Shown here: positions 26,879-36,124 of the stretch, one piece after another
How the letters are laid out: every line of letters begins with the position of its first letter
How positions within the stretch are numbered: position 1 is the first letter of the stretch
Notes under the pieces: model-generated
What the model was told of the DNA's origin: nothing
Database searches by the model: none
What the model saw: the letters and a program-made list of their open reading frames with translations, nothing else
Program-made: the position numbers and the translations under genes
From: Sphingobacteriia bacterium
Lineage (GTDB): Bacteria; Bacteroidota; Bacteroidia; Chitinophagales; Chitinophagaceae
Assembly (NCBI GenBank): GCA_004294135.1
Contig: RDZY01000014.1
Coordinates: forward strand, 1 to 64,000
Length of the DNA stretch: 64,000 nucleotides
Reading direction: 5' to 3'

Positions 26879-27955
26879 CTAGGAATAATGCATCGACTTT
26901 AACTCTTCAAAAAAAGTTTTAATAAATTCAAATGATAATGGCTTTGTAATGTAATCTATTACAGATTTGTAACTTCTAGCCTTCTCTCGATCTCTATTAT
27001 CAATAGATGACGAAAGTACAATTACATTAGCTGCGGAGGAGAACTGCATGTACTCATCCAAGAAATCCCAGCCCCCCCTTCCGGGGAAATTGATATCAAG
27101 AAAAATTAATAATTCTTCAGGTGAAGGGGCTGACTTTAAATCTTTTATAGCTTCATCTACACTCAAGTATACTTCAACGGGCATTTCAGGAAGGAGTGCT
27201 TGTAATATTTTCTTATTGAGTACATTTGTTAACACATCATCATCAATAAAAATCACTTTCGTAAATTTATCTGTAGCCTTATTTGATTCAAAGAAATCAT
27301 CATTTTGATTGAAGGATAATTTATGGTTAAGCCTAAATATAGAAGAGTTAATAAGTTGGATTGATTTTTTTGCTTCCTTAATTAAATCAACGCGTTCTAC
27401 GTCAGTAATAAACCTATTATCCATCAGGTTAACAATAGATTGTATTTTAGCATACTCATGTCTCATTTCATGTGAAGTAATGAAAGAGAGCTCTTGAAGT
27501 CTATTTTTATATAATTCCTTCTGGTGTTCACTTTGCTTTCGCTCTGTTATATTTTGAGATATTCCTAATAAAAATAATACCTCTTTTTCGTCTCGCTCAA
27601 AAACAGAGAGTCGTGTCTGAAAATATTGATATTGCTGATTTGCATCCTTACACCTACATTCTATCTCAATTGAATCTGTATTAACCAACCGCTTCATGCT
27701 TCGAAGTGATTTTTCTACCCCTTGCCAGTCATCTGGATGAATTATTGATTGTAATGAGATACAGTTAATATCCTGACCAGATAAATCGAAAAATCCTAAC
27801 AGCTCATTTAATATAGCATTTCTGATAATGAACTTTCTAGCTTTCATATCGAAAATGAAAACCAGATCAGGTAATTTATGATATATCGCTTCTAACAAAG
27901 CAGAAGAATTTACCTTTTGAGGAAAGATTTCATTTTCAATAACTAAACTTTGCAT
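26879..27955 (-). CDS. PAS / H-box / receiver protein without kinase ATPase domain (paralogue)
   Basis: A 358-residue protein with one PAS domain (about 17-140, with IIHPDDWQGVEKSL and a PAC end GISQNITERKQ). It is followed by FITSHEMRHEYAKI, with H162 in a HisKA-like box, a helical spacer, and a receiver domain (about 232-352; D238-D240, D287, K338). The H-box, spacer and receiver closely resemble those of the 619-residue protein at 23635, so the two are paralogues. No HATPase_c domain is present. Any phosphate would have to come from another kinase, for instance the hybrid kinase at 29769. Confidence 0.85.
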   Translation of the reverse strand: MQSLVIENEIFPQKVNSSALLEAIYHKLPDLVFIFDMKARKFIIRNAILNELLGFFDLSGQDINCISLQSIIHPDDWQGVEKSLRSMKRLVNTDSIEIECRCKDANQQYQYFQTRLSVFERDEKEVLFLLGISQNITERKQSEHQKELYKNRLQELSFITSHEMRHEYAKIQSIVNLMDNRFITDVERVDLIKEAKKSIQLINSSIFRLNHKLSFNQNDDFFESNKATDKFTKVIFIDDDVLTNVLNKKILQALLPEMPVEVYLSVDEAIKDLKSAPSPEELLIFLDINFPGRGGWDFLDEYMQFSSAANVIVLSSSIDNRDREKARSYKSVIDYITKPLSFEFIKTFFEELKSMHYS

Positions 27956-28395
27956 AAAACAATTTTAAAAATGATTCAAAATAATACTCAGGTATTGTAG
28001 CAATTATAGAAAAAAGAGAAAAGCCAGAAAAAGATATACCCGTAAATGACTAGTTTTAAAAGGAAAAATTTCATATTCCTTAGTGAAAAGAGTTTCAAAA
28101 GGAAATAGCATATTTGACCTATAAACAATATTAAGTAACTTAAAAAAATAGATCTTGCATGAAATTCATTCCAACGCATGGTAATTGTTTTATAATATAT
28201 AATAAACAATATGCCAATCTCAATTTGATTGATAATCAATGGTATTGATAGAAGTATCCGCTTAAAAATATATTATTTTGGGAAAAAATTCTCTTTTTGG
28301 GACTAAAGACCCATTTAGAAGAAAAATTCTTACTTTTAATAGTATTTTTATTCAATAAAATCCTGAACTACTATTGTTATCCTCATTTCTATCCA
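27956..28395 (+). other. Divergent AT-rich intergenic region
   Basis: About 440 bp between the minus-strand PAS/REC gene and the plus-strand NtrC-type gene. It is very AT-rich and should hold divergent promoters, but I cannot fix a TAnnTTTG/TTTG pair. An 83-codon minus-strand frame (27988-28239) translates to a hydrophobic, low-complexity peptide and is probably spurious. Confidence 0.5.
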
Positions 28396-29760
28396 ATGAA
28401 GCCAAACAAACCGCTTAAAATCTTTATCTTAGAAGATGACCTCTGGTATGGAACAATGCTAGAGCACTACCTATCGCTCAATCCTGATTATCAAGTAACT
28501 CGTTTTGAAACCCAAAAAGAATTTTTCAAAGCCTTAATTGAAAACCCAGATGTTATCACCCTTGACTATTCACTTTCTGAAGGAAAGGAAAATGGAAGTA
28601 AAGTGTTAAAGCGGATTAAAGAGATGAATCCAGAAATTGATGTAATAATCATCTCTGGCCAAGAAGAAATAACAACAGCAGTAGAACTACTCAAATCTGG
28701 TGCTTTTGATTATATTGTAAAAGACGATGACACAAAAGACCGATTGTGGAATGTGCTGATTCATTTACAGGAAATTAAAGAACTGAAGAAAGAAGTGGAG
28801 ACTCTGAAAAATGAATTGAAAAAAACTTACGATTTTTCTAAAGTAATTATTGGACAGAGCAGCCAAATCATGCGTGTATTTAGTCTGATAGAAAAAGCTA
28901 CAAAAACTAATATAACTGTATCCATTTCTGGCGAAACTGGAACAGGAAAAGAAATGGTTGCAAAAGCAATTCACTATAATTCACCAAGGCAAAAATTTCC
29001 ATTTGTAGCAATCAATGTTGCAGCAATCCCAAGAGATCTTTTAGAAAGCGAATTATTTGGTCACGAAAAAGGCGCTTTTACAGGTGCACTGGGAAGAAGA
29101 ATAGGTAAATTTGAAGAAGCGCATAGAGGCACACTTTTCCTAGACGAAATTGGAGAGATGGATATGCATTTACAAGCCAAATTATTAAGGGTATTACAAG
29201 AAAGAGAAATTACTCGTATTGGAGGAAGTGCAGTAACACCAATTGATGTTAGAATTCTTGTAGCCACACATAAAAACTTACTGAAAGAAGTGCATAACAA
29301 AACATTTAGAGAAGATTTATATTATCGCTTACTCGGCTTACCAATTGAATTACCTCCGTTAAGAGAGCGAGAAAACGACTATCTTATTTTGGCTAAATAT
29401 TTTATTCAAAATTTTTGTAGCGACAATAGATTGCCAATAAAAACACTCACCAGTGATGCATTACAAAAATTAAAAACATACCATTTTCCAGGAAATATCA
29501 GGGAGCTTAGATCCATTATTGAACTAGCAATAGTAATGGCTGATGGTGAAACAATTACAGAAAAAGACATCAATATTGATCATCCAAGCAGTATTGGTAA
29601 TTTACTTAATAAAGAAACTACATTAAGAGAATATGAAACTCAAATTATTCAACATTTTTTGAATAAATACAACCAAGATGTTTTAGTGGTTTCAAAAAAA
29701 TTAGATATTGGCAAATCTACAATATACCGGATGATGCAAAATGGAGAATTTAATAAATAG
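28396..29760 (+). CDS. sigma-54-dependent response regulator (NtrC family)
   Basis: A 454-residue activator of RNA polymerase carrying sigma-54. The receiver (about 1-125) begins KIFILEDDLWYG, with the acceptor Asp in ITLDYSLSEG. The AAA+ domain (about 150-380) has Walker A GETGTGKE, the sigma-54 contact loop GAFTGA, and Walker B LFLDEIGEM. A Fis-type HTH ends the protein (VSKKLDIGKSTIYRMMQNG). I start at ATG 28396; the 33 preceding codons of the open frame begin with TTG and look non-coding. It is 8 bp upstream of the hybrid kinase gene, its likely partner. Confidence 0.94.
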   Translation: MKPNKPLKIFILEDDLWYGTMLEHYLSLNPDYQVTRFETQKEFFKALIENPDVITLDYSLSEGKENGSKVLKRIKEMNPEIDVIIISGQEEITTAVELLKSGAFDYIVKDDDTKDRLWNVLIHLQEIKELKKEVETLKNELKKTYDFSKVIIGQSSQIMRVFSLIEKATKTNITVSISGETGTGKEMVAKAIHYNSPRQKFPFVAINVAAIPRDLLESELFGHEKGAFTGALGRRIGKFEEAHRGTLFLDEIGEMDMHLQAKLLRVLQEREITRIGGSAVTPIDVRILVATHKNLLKEVHNKTFREDLYYRLLGLPIELPPLRERENDYLILAKYFIQNFCSDNRLPIKTLTSDALQKLKTYHFPGNIRELRSIIELAIVMADGETITEKDINIDHPSSIGNLLNKETTLREYETQIIQHFLNKYNQDVLVVSKKLDIGKSTIYRMMQNGEFNK

Positions 29761-29768
29761 AAAACCAA

Positions 29769-32237
29769 ATGAATCAATTGGAATTAGAAAAAATTAAATT
29801 ACTTGAGATAGAACTTGAGATGGAAAAAGCTGCCCGCTACTCCCTCGAGCGTACTATAGCAGAAAAGAATATTTTGATTCAATCACTCCAAAAAGAAGCA
29901 GTTAATAATAGAAATCAAGTACCCCAGTTTACTGGATCTCCATTGATTAATAATATAATGGGGCATCTTCAAACAGGAATTCTAGTAGAAAATGAAACGG
30001 GACTTGTTATTACCGTCAACCATACATTTTGTACTTATTTAAACATTAAAAAAAAAATAGCAAATCTTTTCGGAACTGACCTCTTGAATGATAACTTGTA
30101 TGACCCTACAATATTTATAAATTTCCATTATTTTCAACAACGAACCAACGAAATATTAAATGCAAGAGAAGAGGTTCGAAATGATATTGTAGAAATGAAG
30201 GATGGCACCGTATTTGAAAGAGATTTTATTCCATTACTTAATGGCGAGATATATCAAGGGCATATATGGTATTATCATAATTCAACAGAAAAAAATAATT
30301 GGGAGAAAAAAATTGAAACCCTAAAAAAAATCTATGACGACGTACTCAGCAAAATGCCAGCTGATATAATTGTTTTCAATCCTGAACACTCAGACCTATT
30401 TCTTAATCCAGTAGCCATTAAAGACAATGAATTGAGGCAATGGGTAATCGAGTGGATGATTGGCAAGAAAAAAACAAATAACCCCATCAATAAACCTTAC
30501 GAAAAAGTAAACAACTACCGCGATCTTTTCAATAAAACAATACAATCAAAAGAAGGTGGAAGTGTTGAAGAGAAAAGAGTAAATGAGAATGGAGATAATA
30601 CTTATTTTCTTCGTCACCTATATCCGATACTTGACGACAATAATGAAATTGCAATGCTTATTGGATACAATACCAATATTACAGAAAGAGTATTGGCGGA
30701 ACAAGAATTATTGAGAGCTAAAAAAATAACAGAAGAAATATCAAGAGCTAAAGAAATTTTTTTAGCCAATATCAGTCACGAAATTAGAACCCCAATGAAT
30801 GGGATATTAGGAATGTCTAATCTACTATTCAAAACAAGTTTGAATGAGCAACAATTTAAACTGACTTCATTAATACAGGATTCCGCTACCAACTTATTAG
30901 TAGTAATAAATGATATTCTAAATATGGAAAAAATTACCTCAGGCAAATTAGAATTAGAGGAAATCCCTTTCATATTAAAAGAAAAAATTTGTTCAGTTGT
31001 AGACTCCTTTCAATATAAAGCAGCCGAAAAAAACATCAAACTATCTCTAAATATTGAATCTACTTATGAGAAAAAAATAGTTGGAGATCCTTTTAGGCTA
31101 GCTCAAATTTTAAATAATCTTATTGGTAATTCAATCAAGTTTACCAAGGAAGGATTTGTAGAAATTACATTGAGTATAACAAACGAATTAGAAGAATTGG
31201 TATGGATAAGAATTGCTATAAAAGATACGGGAATTGGTATTGCAAAAGAACAAGTTGAAAAGCTTTTCGATCCATATGTTCAGGCCGATGCTTCTATTGC
31301 AAGAAAATATGGAGGCACTGGATTGGGATTGGGTATTTGTAAGAATTTGATCGCACTAAAGGGCGGAAGAATTGCGGTAAATAGCGAACCTGAAAAGGGT
31401 GCAATTTTTAGCTTCAGTATTCCTTATAAAAAATACCACCCCTTACCCCAAATCAAAAAAAAAGAAGTGGACTACAGCCGTATTTCAGGAGTTCATATTT
31501 TACTAGCAGAGGACCTTCCAATGAATCAGTATATTGTATGTACTTTATTAGAAGAATATGGAGCAATATTAACCACTGTTGAAAATGGAAAAGCCGCGTT
31601 AGAAAAACTAAAAGAACAATACTTCGACCTTATTTTAATGGACATTTCTATGCCAGAAATGGATGGTATCGTTACCACTAAACTCATTAGATCATTAACA
31701 GATAAACAAAAAGCCAATACGCCAATCATAGCAATTACTGCCAACGCTTTAAAAGGTGATGAACTTATTTATCTATCTGCAGGCATGAATGGATGTATTA
31801 CAAAACCAATTAATGAAGAGCATTTCTTCAATACAATTTTACATTTACTAGATAATAGAAAGCAATGCCCACCAACACCTGAAAAATGGTACGATGAAAA
31901 AAATCTATTAGGAATGGGAAAAGGGAAAATAGCTTTCGTTAGAAAAATGGTACTACTTTTCTTACAAACAATGCCAACTGATATGCTTCTTTTAGAAAAA
32001 TCAGCAAAAGAAAAAAATTGGGAAATAACAGAAAGAACCGCTCATAGAATGAAGTCTGCAATAGATGGTATGGGCATATTACAGTTAAAAAATACCGTCC
32101 GCGATATTGAATCGGCAGCAAAAAATAAAAAAACAGTCACTATTTTATCATCCATTACAAAACTAAATTTAGTACTTTCTCAAGTTATTAACCAACTTCA
32201 CCATGATTACCCTAATTTAAACGACTCCCAATTATAA
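29769..32237 (+). CDS. hybrid sensor histidine kinase / response regulator with HPt domain
   Basis: An 822-residue protein without transmembrane helices. An N-terminal coiled coil (about 1-45, Leu/Glu-rich) precedes two PAS-like regions (about 55-180 and 190-315). HisKA carries H337 in LANISHEIRTPMNGILGM. HATPase_c has the N box LNNLIGNSIKFT, G1 KDTGIGIA and G2 GGTGLGLGIC. A receiver follows (about 577-695; AEDLPMNQ, LILMDISMPEMDG), then a C-terminal HPt with H759 in TAHRMKSAIDGMG. It has every module of a phosphorelay and is the only complete kinase of the signalling block, so it may also feed the orphan receivers next door. Confidence 0.93.
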   Translation: MNQLELEKIKLLEIELEMEKAARYSLERTIAEKNILIQSLQKEAVNNRNQVPQFTGSPLINNIMGHLQTGILVENETGLVITVNHTFCTYLNIKKKIANLFGTDLLNDNLYDPTIFINFHYFQQRTNEILNAREEVRNDIVEMKDGTVFERDFIPLLNGEIYQGHIWYYHNSTEKNNWEKKIETLKKIYDDVLSKMPADIIVFNPEHSDLFLNPVAIKDNELRQWVIEWMIGKKKTNNPINKPYEKVNNYRDLFNKTIQSKEGGSVEEKRVNENGDNTYFLRHLYPILDDNNEIAMLIGYNTNITERVLAEQELLRAKKITEEISRAKEIFLANISHEIRTPMNGILGMSNLLFKTSLNEQQFKLTSLIQDSATNLLVVINDILNMEKITSGKLELEEIPFILKEKICSVVDSFQYKAAEKNIKLSLNIESTYEKKIVGDPFRLAQILNNLIGNSIKFTKEGFVEITLSITNELEELVWIRIAIKDTGIGIAKEQVEKLFDPYVQADASIARKYGGTGLGLGICKNLIALKGGRIAVNSEPEKGAIFSFSIPYKKYHPLPQIKKKEVDYSRISGVHILLAEDLPMNQYIVCTLLEEYGAILTTVENGKAALEKLKEQYFDLILMDISMPEMDGIVTTKLIRSLTDKQKANTPIIAITANALKGDELIYLSAGMNGCITKPINEEHFFNTILHLLDNRKQCPPTPEKWYDEKNLLGMGKGKIAFVRKMVLLFLQTMPTDMLLLEKSAKEKNWEITERTAHRMKSAIDGMGILQLKNTVRDIESAAKNKKTVTILSSITKLNLVLSQVINQLHHDYPNLNDSQL

Positions 32238-32375
32238 AAAAATTTCCAAAATTGGGAAAATAAGCAAATAAGTTATTTAGCTAAATAATTGATATTCAAT
32301 TATTTAGTCTAGATTTTTGTTTTGGCACTTGTTTAGAAGTTATATAAGTATTATTTACTTGTATAAACCACTTTT

Positions 32376-33515
32376 ATGGAAATCGTTCATTTAGTTTTCG
32401 GGAAACAAAATAAATCAGCATTTAGTCTAGCTATAGCTGTTGATCAACTTGCCACAGAGCAAGTTAGGTTGGGATACAACGTTAAATTGTGGGAAATAAG
32501 CCCAATATCAAACGATGACTTTCAGCAACGACCATACAAAACATACTTATTTAATGTAAAAAGTTTTTTGTGGAATACAACCCAAGAAATTAATCAGGCA
32601 ATTGATAAGTTAAAAAAAGGTACAATTGTACACATGCATGGAGGATTTATTCCTGTCTATTTTACCTTGGCATATCATTTAAAGCGGAAAAATATTCCAT
32701 TCGTATATACCACACATGGTACATATAACAAGTTATTCATTCAATCTGCGGGCATAGCTAAGAAGATTTATTTCCATCTTTTTGAAAATTTATTAATCAA
32801 ATGGTCTTCTGCAATGCATTTTGTGAGTAACGATGAGCAATTTGGTTTACAAGCAAGTTATCCTATTGATCAGGCAAAAATGGTATTCATTCCCAATGGT
32901 TTATCAAATGGTAACAAATTAGTTCCGCCAAAAATCAAAAAAAATGAAGAGCCTATTTTTTGTTTTATGGGTCAGCTAGATATTCATGAGAAAGGCCTAG
33001 ATATACTACTTAACGCTTTTGCTCAGTACAAACACAAATATTTTGAGAAGGGAGTACTCTGGATTATTGGTGAAGGTGCAGGAAAAGAAAATCTTTATAA
33101 ACTAGCGATTCAATTGAATATTCAACAATCTGTATTCTTTAAACCCACTGTTTATGGTGTTTTGAAATTTGAGTTACTTAATAAAGTAGATGTTTTTCTA
33201 CGCCCATCAAGGTCTGAATATTTTCCATCCGCAATATTAGAAGCTGCATCTACATCCGTACCATCTATTGTTTCAAAAGAAACTAATATGGGCAATTACA
33301 TTAATGAATACAAAGCAGGATATACAATGGAAGAAAATACAGCTGGAAATTTATCTCGATTAATGATCACTTGTTTAAGAGATATCAAAAATTTTAATTG
33401 GGACAGCAAACGAAGAAATGCATACAAAATGGTAAATGAAAAATTTCAGTGGAATAAAATTGCGCAACAACATATCACTGTTTACGAAAAGGTACTCGAC
33501 CAAATAGCAGCATAA
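32376..33515 (+). CDS. family 4 glycosyltransferase
   Basis: A 379-residue GT-B enzyme. The N-terminal acceptor domain includes IVHMHGGFIPVYF and FVYTTHGTYNK. The C-terminal donor domain includes FCFMGQLDIHEKGLDILLNAF, LWIIGEGAGKENL and the retaining EX7E-like region PSRSEYFPSAILEAASTSVP. It probably adds a sugar to a surface glycan. It is downstream of the two-component genes after 138 bp and upstream of a partial glycosyltransferase gene (10 bp), with which it is likely co-transcribed. Confidence 0.9.
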   Translation: MEIVHLVFGKQNKSAFSLAIAVDQLATEQVRLGYNVKLWEISPISNDDFQQRPYKTYLFNVKSFLWNTTQEINQAIDKLKKGTIVHMHGGFIPVYFTLAYHLKRKNIPFVYTTHGTYNKLFIQSAGIAKKIYFHLFENLLIKWSSAMHFVSNDEQFGLQASYPIDQAKMVFIPNGLSNGNKLVPPKIKKNEEPIFCFMGQLDIHEKGLDILLNAFAQYKHKYFEKGVLWIIGEGAGKENLYKLAIQLNIQQSVFFKPTVYGVLKFELLNKVDVFLRPSRSEYFPSAILEAASTSVPSIVSKETNMGNYINEYKAGYTMEENTAGNLSRLMITCLRDIKNFNWDSKRRNAYKMVNEKFQWNKIAQQHITVYEKVLDQIAA

Positions 33516-33525
33516 TAAATTTGAA

Positions 33526-34128
33526 ATGATTAAAAACCCTGCATTACCAAACAACTATTCTTCTGCTCAAGTTGGCGATTGTTGCAAAAAAGAAATGATT
33601 CTAGCGAAAGATCATGCTATTTTCTCTTTTTTATATGGCAAATATGCGCTGATGATTACATCTTTAGAGCCTGAAAATGATTTGCATTTAATTTTTGACC
33701 TCTTTGAATTCAATATTGAATATCCTTTGGTTGCTATTGGAAATTGGAATTCCAGTCCTTATTCGCAGGCTCTTTATGCAAAATACCACAATCACAAAAT
33801 GTTGCATTTGATTGAACCACAATTGCATTCAAGAACACTGAATATGTTGCGATCTAATTGTTATGTATATATTGATGCACACCATCAAGTAGATGACAAA
33901 AACACTTTAACAGAAGCCATGTATTTACAACTACCCGTAATTGCATACGCATCTAATTATAATAAAAAATTAACGGAAGACAAAGCACTATATTATAAAT
34001 CAGTATCGCATTTATTGGACGCAATTAAGTCATTATACCCAAACAAAGCCAGCGAGAATAGTACTTTTATGAAAATTATAATTGACCAGAAAATTCAATA
34101 CCAAAAGCAATATTCTGAGCTGGTCTGA
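33526..34128 (+). CDS. half-length glycosyltransferase, C-terminal GT-B domain only
   Basis: A 200-residue ORF resembling only the C-terminal half of DUF1972-type (WchF/Cps2T-like) rhamnosyltransferases: VAIGNWNSSPYSQALYAKY, LNMLRSNCYVYIDAH and an EAMYLQLPVIAYASNYNK block. The N-terminal acceptor domain is absent. The donor-site motif, usually H-x-GGTNPSLVEAM, is degraded to HHQVDDKNTLTEAM. The frame is open throughout. It may be a decaying gene, a catalytically dead subunit, or a partner of the GT4 enzyme 10 bp upstream. Confidence 0.65.
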   Translation: MIKNPALPNNYSSAQVGDCCKKEMILAKDHAIFSFLYGKYALMITSLEPENDLHLIFDLFEFNIEYPLVAIGNWNSSPYSQALYAKYHNHKMLHLIEPQLHSRTLNMLRSNCYVYIDAHHQVDDKNTLTEAMYLQLPVIAYASNYNKKLTEDKALYYKSVSHLLDAIKSLYPNKASENSTFMKIIIDQKIQYQKQYSELV

Positions 34129-34187
34129 GCTTTTTAATTGGATGATTTCACTTCAAAAAAAATCAATCCGCCCCCTATATTAAGCAC

Positions 34188-34236
34188 TTAAAAAAAACGG
34201 ACAAATCAAGGTTAATAACCTATTTGTCCGTTTTTA
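34188..34236. terminator. Bidirectional Rho-independent terminator
   Basis: The 10-bp stem ACGGACAAAT (34197-34206) pairs with ATTTGTCCGT (34222-34231), with an A run before it and a T run after it. It serves both the plus-strand glycosyltransferase genes and the minus-strand tRNA-Leu. Confidence 0.85.
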
Positions 34237-34237
34237 G

Positions 34238-34321
34238 TGCCCAGAACTGGATTCGAACCAGCACACCCTTGCGAGCGCTGCGACCTGAACACAGTGCGTC
34301 TACCAATTTCGCCATCTGGGC
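34238..34321 (-). tRNA. tRNA-Leu (anticodon CAG)
   Basis: An 84-nt class II tRNA on the minus strand. The acceptor stem GCCCAGA pairs with TCTGGGC plus discriminator A. The anticodon loop TTCAGGT, between CTGTG and CGCAG, gives CAG. A long variable arm follows, and the T-loop is GGTTCGAATCC. CCA is not encoded. Confidence 0.95.
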
Positions 34322-34351
34322 ATCTGAATTTCAGGGCTGTAAATATATGCA

Positions 34352-35332
34352 CTAAACCACTAATAAACTACAGCCTCTCATATCACTTTGATCCATTCTT
34401 CCCAGCACTTCAAAACTTCCATCAGCATATACCCTGCCAATATCTTGGGTAGCAATAAATGAGCAACTGTATATATTCGCCAAATCTATGATCTGCAATA
34501 TCCCAACACCTTCACTTAAAATTTCTTTTGGATCATCTTCCTTGGCAACCATTACTCGCATCCAAGGGGGGCAAGTATACCTTCCACCGCCTAATGAATA
34601 AGCTTGACTAAGTAATTCTGTCATCCCATATTCCCCATGCAAAACATTTACCCCTAACCCTACCCCTAAAGTGTGGTGAAGTTCCGCTCGAGTCATTTCT
34701 CTCCCCCTACCCTTCATACCACCAGTTTCCATCACAATGGTATGCTTCAACTGCTGGGGAAACTCATTCACAAAATCCAGTAGAGCAAAACTAACACCCA
34801 GCAAAAGGGTTTTCTGACCCTGATCTTCTAAAACAGATAAAGCGGCTGCCAATTCACTGTAATTATATAAGTAAAAATTACTTCTTGAATGTGCAGTCCG
34901 CCGAATCAAACAATCGGCCATATATACTAATGATGAATTTTCTTTTTCGAGATAAGCTGGTAATAGTGCAAGTATACACCAGCCTTTTATAGAACCATAG
35001 ACTCGCTCGAAGCCTTCTACAAAACTCCGTTCATACAATTGTAAATCAGCTATACAATGCCTACTTGTAATTACATCTGTGGTACCACTGCTTTCAAACA
35101 CTTTATTAACTTTTGCACCCCCTGTATATATCTCATGGGTCTTAAAAAAAGAAATGGGCAACATTGGCATAGAATATGGTATCTTTTCCATTCGAGCTTG
35201 GGAGCTTACTAAATCAACCCATTGCTTGTAAACAGGATTATATTGGTATTGGTATTGAAATACGGCTTTACTCACCTCATCAAAAGAAGAGGCAGACACT
35301 GAAAAGATTTTGTTAATATCAAAAGATGACAC
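34352..35332 (-). CDS. LuxE-like acyl-protein synthetase/acyltransferase family protein
   Basis: A 326-residue protein of the adenylate-forming LuxE superfamily as found in Bacteroidota. Visible motifs are FESSGTTDVITSRH (an AMP-binding-like Ser/Thr/Gly loop), VMETGGMKGRGREMTR and LHGEYGMTELLSQAYS, matching the A-domain core. The protein ends DMRGCSLLVV; C321 lies close to the C-terminus, where LuxE of luminous bacteria carries its acylated cysteine. There are no luxAB or luxCD neighbours, so a role in light is excluded. It may activate or transfer an acyl group in lipid or polysaccharide modification. Confidence 0.8.
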   Translation of the reverse strand: MSSFDINKIFSVSASSFDEVSKAVFQYQYQYNPVYKQWVDLVSSQARMEKIPYSMPMLPISFFKTHEIYTGGAKVNKVFESSGTTDVITSRHCIADLQLYERSFVEGFERVYGSIKGWCILALLPAYLEKENSSLVYMADCLIRRTAHSRSNFYLYNYSELAAALSVLEDQGQKTLLLGVSFALLDFVNEFPQQLKHTIVMETGGMKGRGREMTRAELHHTLGVGLGVNVLHGEYGMTELLSQAYSLGGGRYTCPPWMRVMVAKEDDPKEILSEGVGILQIIDLANIYSCSFIATQDIGRVYADGSFEVLGRMDQSDMRGCSLLVV

Positions 35333-35485
35333 CCGTTAAGTTTGTATTATTATAATTAATTTTGAGTCGAAAGAAACCAAATGAAATGAGCTATGATCCA
35401 TTTTATTACCAACCAAAATATTGATTGGTAATTTTCATTGCTCGTTCTGATTTCCAGAATGGCAAAAATCAATAAAAATCAACAC

Positions 35486-35938
35486 ATGAAAACAAAAATA
35501 TTAATTATCCTTACTATTACTGCCTTTTTTGGGGGGTGCAAAAAATCTAGTTTTACTACCAGGCCTCAAATCAGTTTTGGAAAATTAAGTGCTACCGAGC
35601 TAAGACAAGGCAATATCATTACGTTTACCATTAACTTTACCGATAAAGAAGGGGATATTCAAGATACTATTTGGGTACAGAAAATTTCAAAAGTGTGCAC
35701 CAGCCCTCCCAACGTTCAATTCATTAGCCCCTATCCCATTCCTAATTTCACCGCAACACCCAATCTCGAAGGCAAATTAGAACTCAGCTTTGTATACAAT
35801 GCGAATATGCCAGGCGTTTCCTCAATTGTTGGTTGTACCAATAAAAACGATACCACTTTTTTTAAATTCTGGATGAAGGATAAAGCACAAAATAGGAGTG
35901 ACACTATCCAGTCCCCAGATATTGTATTAATTCGATAA
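35486..35938 (+). CDS. putative lipoprotein of unknown function
   Basis: A 150-residue protein with a lipoprotein signal (ILTITAFFGGC, lipobox Cys18) followed by KK. The mature part is about 130 residues, predicted mainly beta with an Ig-like pattern (GNIITFTINFTDKEGDIQDTIWV), and has two further cysteines. Similar DKEGD-type repeats occur in many Bacteroidota surface proteins. I start at ATG 35486, since upstream codons do not resemble a signal peptide. Function unknown. Confidence 0.75.
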   Translation: MKTKILIILTITAFFGGCKKSSFTTRPQISFGKLSATELRQGNIITFTINFTDKEGDIQDTIWVQKISKVCTSPPNVQFISPYPIPNFTATPNLEGKLELSFVYNANMPGVSSIVGCTNKNDTTFFKFWMKDKAQNRSDTIQSPDIVLIR

Positions 35939-36124
35939 AATGCAATTGACAAACAATTTTGCAAAATAGTATTCAACAGTATTTTCTCTTTTTGTTGATA
36001 ATTGTTGGCTACTCAATGCAACAACTTAAAAGCATTCTCTATTATCTTGCAATAATTGAAGGACTAATGCTTGCAAAAGCCATTTGTGGTATCGCAAGTA
36101 TGAACAACTCTTAATACAAAAATT

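Noticed and set aside
27988..28239. 83-codon minus-strand frame with hydrophobic translation
   Set aside because: It lies in an AT-rich divergent promoter region, is dominated by Phe, Ile, Leu and Tyr from A/T-rich codons, and shows no family resemblance.
28297..28395. 33-codon N-terminal extension of the NtrC-type regulator from a TTG
   Set aside because: It is hydrophobic and AT-driven, and the receiver domain starts normally at ATG 28396.
32326..32345. Possible sigma-54 promoter before the GT4 gene
   Set aside because: A good -24-like TGGCAC is present, but the -12 GC at the required spacing is missing (TAGA instead of TTGC). It is too weak to claim despite the NtrC-type gene nearby.
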